Shown piece after piece: positions 40,901 to 43,158 of a DNA stretch of 43,158 nucleotides; position 1 is the stretch's first letter; the number at the start of each line of letters is the position of its first letter. The position numbers were made by a program, and so were the translations under genes. The stretch is taken from the NCBI GenBank assembly GCA_903922605.1, contig CAIXUG010000044.1, forward strand, positions 1-43,158, given 5' to 3'. Under the pieces are notes generated by a model, which was not told where the DNA came from, made no database searches, and was given only the letters and a program-made list of their open reading frames with translations. The DNA is from an uncultured Verrucomicrobiota bacterium. GTDB lineage: Bacteria; Verrucomicrobiota; Verrucomicrobiia; Limisphaerales; UBA9464.

Positions 40901-41366
40901 GCAGGCAGGCGTGCGGCCCGCCGAAGCTGGACACCAGCAGGTCGGGCGCGCCGTCGCCATTGATGTCCCCCGCGAGCGCGCCGACGGAGGAGAGGTTGGT
41001 GCAGCCCGCGCCGCTGGCGGCGGTGACATTCGCAAACTTCCAGCCGCCGAGATTGCGGTAGAGCTGGTTGGCCGCCTGCTTGTGCGTGAAATACAGGTCC
41101 GGCAGCCCGTCCCCGTCAAAATCGGCGGTGGCCAGCCCCGAGCCGTTCATCAGGTTCTGGAACTGCTGAGCCCGCGCCTCGGAGAGCGAATTCGTGAAAT
41201 CAATGCCGAGATCGGCCGGTTTCAGCAGCGTGAAACCCGTCCGGCCCGTGGTCGGCACCGGCAGCCGCGCAAAGCGGCAGCCCGGTCCGGTCTGCCAGTC
41301 GTACGCGCCAGCCACAAGGGCAAGCAGCAGCGCGGCTGGCAACACGCAAAGTTGCGAGAAAGTCAT
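37977..41366 (-). CDS. Secreted CRTAC1-type FG-GAP/VCBS repeat protein with ASPIC/UnbV domain
   Basis: A 1129-residue exported protein with a signal peptide (MTFSQLCVLPAALLLALVAGA). Residues ~35-500 form FG-GAP/VCBS beta-propeller repeats with Ca-binding loops such as DFDGDGLPDLYF and DINGDGAPDLLV. The ASPIC/UnbV domain is near 530-600 (VAVRLKGRAPNTAGIGAKI...LRVYAAGSGDM). A second set of VCBS repeats fills ~640-1129 (DVNGDGHDDLVIG, DVDGDGQADLFVG, DFNGDGHPDLVV). Propellers of this kind mediate extracellular binding or adhesion; no enzyme motif is visible. I chose the ATG at 41366; the frame stays open upstream only because it runs antisense through tRNA-Leu (GLEPVRCYSLEPESS). Carrying propellers on both sides of UnbV makes it longer than many homologues. 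Confidence 0.88.
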   Translation of the reverse strand: MTFSQLCVLPAALLLALVAGAYDWQTGPGCRFARLPVPTTGRTGFTLLKPADLGIDFTNSLSEARAQQFQNLMNGSGLATADFDGDGLPDLYFTHKQAANQLYRNLGGWKFANVTAASGAGCTNLSSVGALAGDINGDGAPDLLVSSFGGPHACLLNDGKGHFTDITAAAGFTGSSGGTSMALADVDGDGDLDVYLCNFAVQAILRDGGAVSSRVVNGKTVVTGRYAKRVKIENGRMYELGDPDVLFLNDGQGHFTPAVWDKMFSDAEGHPVPTPPDFGLAVQIRDVNGDGLPDIYVCNDFQTLDHLWLGDGQGHFREASIWAQRNMSYGSMGVDFADLDRDGRLDFVTVEMLDPELKEHLRGISPTVPVNRLPGHFAYREELARNCLYTQRADGTFAEMANFAGVSATGWSWGALFLDVDLDGWEDLLVSNGYMHDVNNRDITDLTHGRSNQNVQATKDNLFMFPRLEPPKAAFRNRHDLTFDRVSTAWGFDSTRPAYGMVTADLDGDGDLDVVLNCLEGPPLIYRNDTIAPRVAVRLKGRAPNTAGIGAKITLKGGPVTQMQEMIGGGPYLSSSDTLRVYAAGSGDMTLEVVWRSGRHSLIKGVQANFIYEVDETVSESAEPPVRPPTPAPLFSEATAKLDHTHFDEAFDDFGQQPLLHRRLSTLGPQAVVADVNGDGHDDLVIGAGRGGQIAVKLGDGAGGFADLPLPGGNLPDDVIGLAWLPGAKGQGSLLAALANYESGDTNQPAVLRWDFAGGKAQVGEPVPSLGSSPAALALGDVDGDGQADLFVGGRVTPRRWPEAPVSKLFHNAAGKFVVDEANTRVLAGAGLVTAAAFADLDGDRRTDLVLATEFGPIRIYRNQAGKLAEWDAPVNFGSGQTTLGHFTGWWNSVAVADIDGDGRPDLIAGNWGRNSNWQVWGDGLPRVIYGDLNGDGVVTAVEAVKVDGRVMPWRYRDTLASGLPDLVSRFPKNAQFSEATLAEIFGAQFGKTHELTVTTLASMVFLNRGDHFDAAELPPEAQWSCVNAIATADVDGDGNPDLFLAQNCFSVRPDDLCLDSGRGLWLRGDGKGGFVPLPGEQSGVIVYGEQRGVAIGDFNGDGHPDLVVTQNGTATRLFLGTRGKAAPK

Positions 41367-41475
41367 GCAGGGGGACGGGGCGAGATCGAAGCCGAGATGC
41401 GCCCAACGGTCAATAGCCGGAAAAAAGGCTTGTCGGCGGGCCTCCGCACGCCTATCTCCCCGCACGCATATCGCT

Positions 41476-41560
41476 GCCCACGTGGCGGAATTGGCAGACG
41501 CGCTAGATTCAGGTTCTAGTGAGTAACATCGTACAGGTTCAAGTCCTGTCGTGGGCACCA
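41476..41560 (+). tRNA. tRNA-Leu (CAG)
   Basis: An 85-nucleotide class II tRNA with encoded CCA. The acceptor stem GCCCACG (41476-41482) pairs with CGTGGGC (41550-41556), followed by discriminator A and CCA. The anticodon stem CTAGA/TCTAG encloses the loop TTCAGGT with anticodon CAG, reading CUG. The T arm is ACAGG-TTCAAGT-CCTGT, and the extra arm between the two makes it leucine type. Confidence 0.96.
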
Positions 41561-41568
41561 TTCCAAGT

Positions 41569-41591
41569 AAACTGCTCTCTATCAGCAGTTT
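41569..41591 (+). terminator. Likely terminator hairpin after tRNA-Leu
   Basis: AAACTGCT-N7-AGCAGTTT, a perfect 8 bp stem 8 bp beyond the tRNA, followed by CCGGTTTTCC. A second inverted repeat (GGTTTTCC...GGAAAACC, about 41594-41618) follows. The T-run is weak, so this is a moderate call. The rest of the stretch to 41793 shows no gene. Confidence 0.45.
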
Positions 41592-41793
41592 CCGGTTTTC
41601 CAAGCAATCCGGAAAACCAAAGTAAGACAGCTTGGTAAGACAAACGTTGGCTGTGTCACCCATGTTTTAGGGTGTTTCCCTGTCTGCTTGGACGCTGAGA
41701 AATAGTCCCGCTATCCGAGGCTTTCGTCTCGTTACCCTAACGGTAAACCGCATCGCAACCACCACCCTCACGCCCGACGCCTGAGCCAAAGCT

Positions 41794-42477
41794 TCATGTC
41801 TGGCGGCGGCGGAACCAAAGCACCGCTGCCGCGCCGAAACCAAACAGGGCATAAGTGGACGGCTCGGGAGCCAGCGCGACGGGCGAGAAGCTGATGTTAT
41901 CCAATCGACCGCCAATGGCCGGCGGGTTGCCGGACGCGAATTCCAACTGCACCGTTTGCCCCGCCCAGGCGGAAACGTTCACACCATAGCTGGCATAATC
42001 GGTAAACTGGCCGGTAGAGGTGTGCCCCAGATCCACGATCGGGGCCAGCGATCCGTTCAGGCTGACGGACAATGACTGACCGACACTCCCGATGAACGTC
42101 ATCGTCTGGCTCCCGGCGGGAATCGTGCCCGTCTGCTCCAATGCAGCGGGTTTCCCGAGAGGACCCGTGCCGCATGCCAGGTCGGCCGTGTAGTTTCCTG
42201 CCAAGGGCTGGAAATAGCCGGCATCCGGGGGAAACGTGCTGAAGAGATTTACGCTGCCAGAACCAGTAGTGAAATCGTTATACAAAACCGCGGTTTGCGG
42301 GACTCCGCCGACCAGCACTGTCCACCCCGGAAATGCCAGGCTCGCCGGAGCCACTTCACCGCCAGCCACAGCCCGAGTCAGGGCGACGTGCTGAACCGCC
42401 TCAAAATCCAGGTCCGTGAAGGCACCGGCAACGGCGGTCCAAGGCCCAAGCAACAGCAAAGTGGCGTGCAGTTTCAT
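41794..42477 (-). CDS. PEP-CTERM sorting domain protein
   Basis: A 227-residue secreted protein with a short signal peptide (MKLHATLLLLGPWTAVAGA), a beta-rich middle (GSQTMTFIGSVGQSLSVSLNG, VNVSAWAGQTVQLEFASG) and a textbook C-terminal PEP-CTERM signal: PEPSTYALFGFGAAAVLW then RRRQT. An exosortase would cleave at PEP and move the protein to the surface or extracellular matrix. The role is probably structural. The start is the ATG at 42477; the longer frame lacks the signal peptide at its N-terminus. Confidence 0.85.
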   Translation of the reverse strand: MKLHATLLLLGPWTAVAGAFTDLDFEAVQHVALTRAVAGGEVAPASLAFPGWTVLVGGVPQTAVLYNDFTTGSGSVNLFSTFPPDAGYFQPLAGNYTADLACGTGPLGKPAALEQTGTIPAGSQTMTFIGSVGQSLSVSLNGSLAPIVDLGHTSTGQFTDYASYGVNVSAWAGQTVQLEFASGNPPAIGGRLDNISFSPVALAPEPSTYALFGFGAAAVLWFRRRQT

Positions 42478-42575
42478 GGCCGGGGGGCATGGAACCCCGA
42501 AAGCGATACCCGGGGCAAGGTGGCAGCCAGCGGCAACGACGGATGGGTCGGGAGACTGATTAGGCTTCGTCGTCA

Positions 42576-43010
42576 TCACAATTTGGAATACTGCCACGTG
42601 TCTGAAGCCGTCTTCTTCTTAATGGTCGCCTCCTCAAACTTCCGTCCCTTGAACACCAACTCAACTCGCGGCAACTCACCAAACGCCTTCGCGCTCTCTG
42701 TGCCCATGTCGAATCTCAGGTAGAAGTAATCAGCCTCTGTTGCTGACTTGTATGAGCCGTTCCACAGCAGTGCGACGCTCTCAAACTGAATGTCCCGGAG
42801 CTTGGCGCACTCGGCGGCGGGAATTGCGTAGTCCTTAGAACCGATGTGGAGCGTGATGTTTGTCACGACTGAATTCGTGATAACAAAGGTGGCACGGTCG
42901 CCAGGCTCAAAGATGATGGCGAGTGCCTGTGGATGCTCAATGCGGTCTCGGTGCGCAAACGCCGATAAAGTGGCCAGCAGAAAAAACGCGATGGGGATGA
43001 GTGCGCGCAT
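42576..43010 (-). CDS. Hypothetical secreted protein
   Basis: A 144-residue protein with a signal peptide (MRALIPIAFFLLATLSAFA) and a small beta-rich domain (HPQALAIIFEPGDRATFVIT, ADYFYLRFDMGTES, RVELVFKGRKFEEATIKKK). I recognise no family. The IS630 element ends 8 bp upstream of the start codon, so the native promoter and ribosome-binding region have been replaced. Whether it is still expressed depends on the IS. Confidence 0.6.
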   Translation of the reverse strand: MRALIPIAFFLLATLSAFAHRDRIEHPQALAIIFEPGDRATFVITNSVVTNITLHIGSKDYAIPAAECAKLRDIQFESVALLWNGSYKSATEADYFYLRFDMGTESAKAFGELPRVELVFKGRKFEEATIKKKTASDTWQYSKL

Positions 43011-43018
43011 AAGGAGCC

Positions 43019-43158
43019 TAGAGCATTTACATAAATAATGTATCATAGTTGGCGCCGGCAAAGAAGCCCGCACAGTCGGCGAGGGTGATGGTGGCGAAGG
43101 CGGTCCTGACGGCCGCCAGGAGTTCCGGAAAGGTTCTGGGGGCGAGGGAGCGGAGGGC
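43019..43158 (-). mobile_element. 3' end of a second IS630-family element (right contig edge)
   Basis: On the minus strand a transposase C-terminus is followed by the terminus AAATGCTCTA, the same as at the left edge, with TA at 43019-43020. The transposase tails differ in sequence, so the two are related but distinct copies. They point toward each other. The 5' end is outside the window. Confidence 0.7.
43027..43158 (-). CDS. IS630-family transposase, C-terminal fragment
   Basis: 43 residues entering from the right edge and ending at a TAA (43027-43029). The tail RTFPELLAAVRTAFATIT, LADCAGFFAGANYD aligns with the left-edge transposase tail (RTRETLLAAIAAALQTIT, RDALNWFASCGYN) and is the usual helical end of IS630 transposases. 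The catalytic residues are off the contig. Confidence 0.7.
   Translation of the reverse strand, partial: ALRSLAPRTFPELLAAVRTAFATITLADCAGFFAGANYDTLFM

Noticed and set aside
41367-41663. N-terminal extension of the FG-GAP/UnbV frame containing GLEPVRCYSLEPESS
   Set aside because: It is the antisense translation of tRNA-Leu(CAG), a known source of false protein ends; the signal peptide begins at 41366.
41561-41793. Integrase or phage attachment remnant downstream of tRNA-Leu
   Set aside because: Inverted repeats are present but no duplicated tRNA 3' end, and no integrase motif could be found.

Overview
This window looks like a chromosomal contig from a Verrucomicrobiota bacterium or a close PVC-group relative. 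That is inferred from the high GC content, a C-terminal PEP-CTERM sorting signal, a CRTAC1/UnbV FG-GAP protein, intergenic repeats whose translations (PHPNPLPRGEG, VLDCGSPLPL) are familiar from such genomes, and a membrane-linked assimilatory nitrate reductase. No marker gene fixes the genus. Both ends are cut inside IS630-family transposase genes that point inward, so the contig probably ends where multi-copy insertion sequences broke the assembly.

Layout. 1-3.1 kb: an IS630 end interrupting an MBOAT acyltransferase gene, followed by its SGNH-like partner, two small membrane proteins and a repeat pair. 3.1-6 kb: a Cys-rich HExxH protein and a GH97 glycoside hydrolase. 6-22 kb: one long minus-strand nitrate assimilation cluster. 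In transcription order it has a NasS-like sensor, a Tat-exported NrtA, a third NrtA paralogue without a signal peptide, NrtB, NrtC-like and NrtD-like ATPases, an AlgE-type outer membrane porin, a CysJ-like flavoprotein, a NirA-type nitrite reductase, a fused FeS/DmsC-like membrane electron donor and NasA. A LysR regulator diverges from the upstream end. 22.9-31 kb: a Pmp3-like peptide, an exported SAM hydrolase, a CocE/NonD hydrolase, a Rieske oxygenase, an MTA/SAH-type nucleosidase and an AzgA-type purine permease, separated by palindromic repeats. 31-37 kb: ileS, a membrane protein and speA. 37-43 kb: a TPR lipoprotein, a very long FG-GAP/UnbV protein, tRNA-Leu(CAG), a PEP-CTERM protein, a small secreted protein and the second IS630 end.

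How the genes work together. Nitrate would cross the outer membrane through the AlgE-like porin, be captured by exported NrtA and imported by NrtB with its two ATPases. Cytoplasmic NasA would reduce it with electrons from the quinone pool or another donor through the FeS-DmsC fusion. NirA would then reduce nitrite to ammonium with electrons from the CysJ-like NADPH flavoprotein. The NasS-like protein and LysR are the likely regulators.

The most unusual signal is a set of nine loci between 10.7 and 35 kb made of short, degenerate 6-8 bp direct repeats. Each locus has its own unit and most are arranged as two arrays in inverted orientation. Six loci are intergenic. Three lie in frame inside nirA, the cysJ-like gene and ileS, at interdomain linkers or surface loops. 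Two intragenic loci share their unit with a nearby intergenic locus, which suggests the arrays move or are copied. They resemble the short tandemly repeated repetitive (STRR) heptamers described in heterocystous cyanobacteria; how they spread is not known to me.
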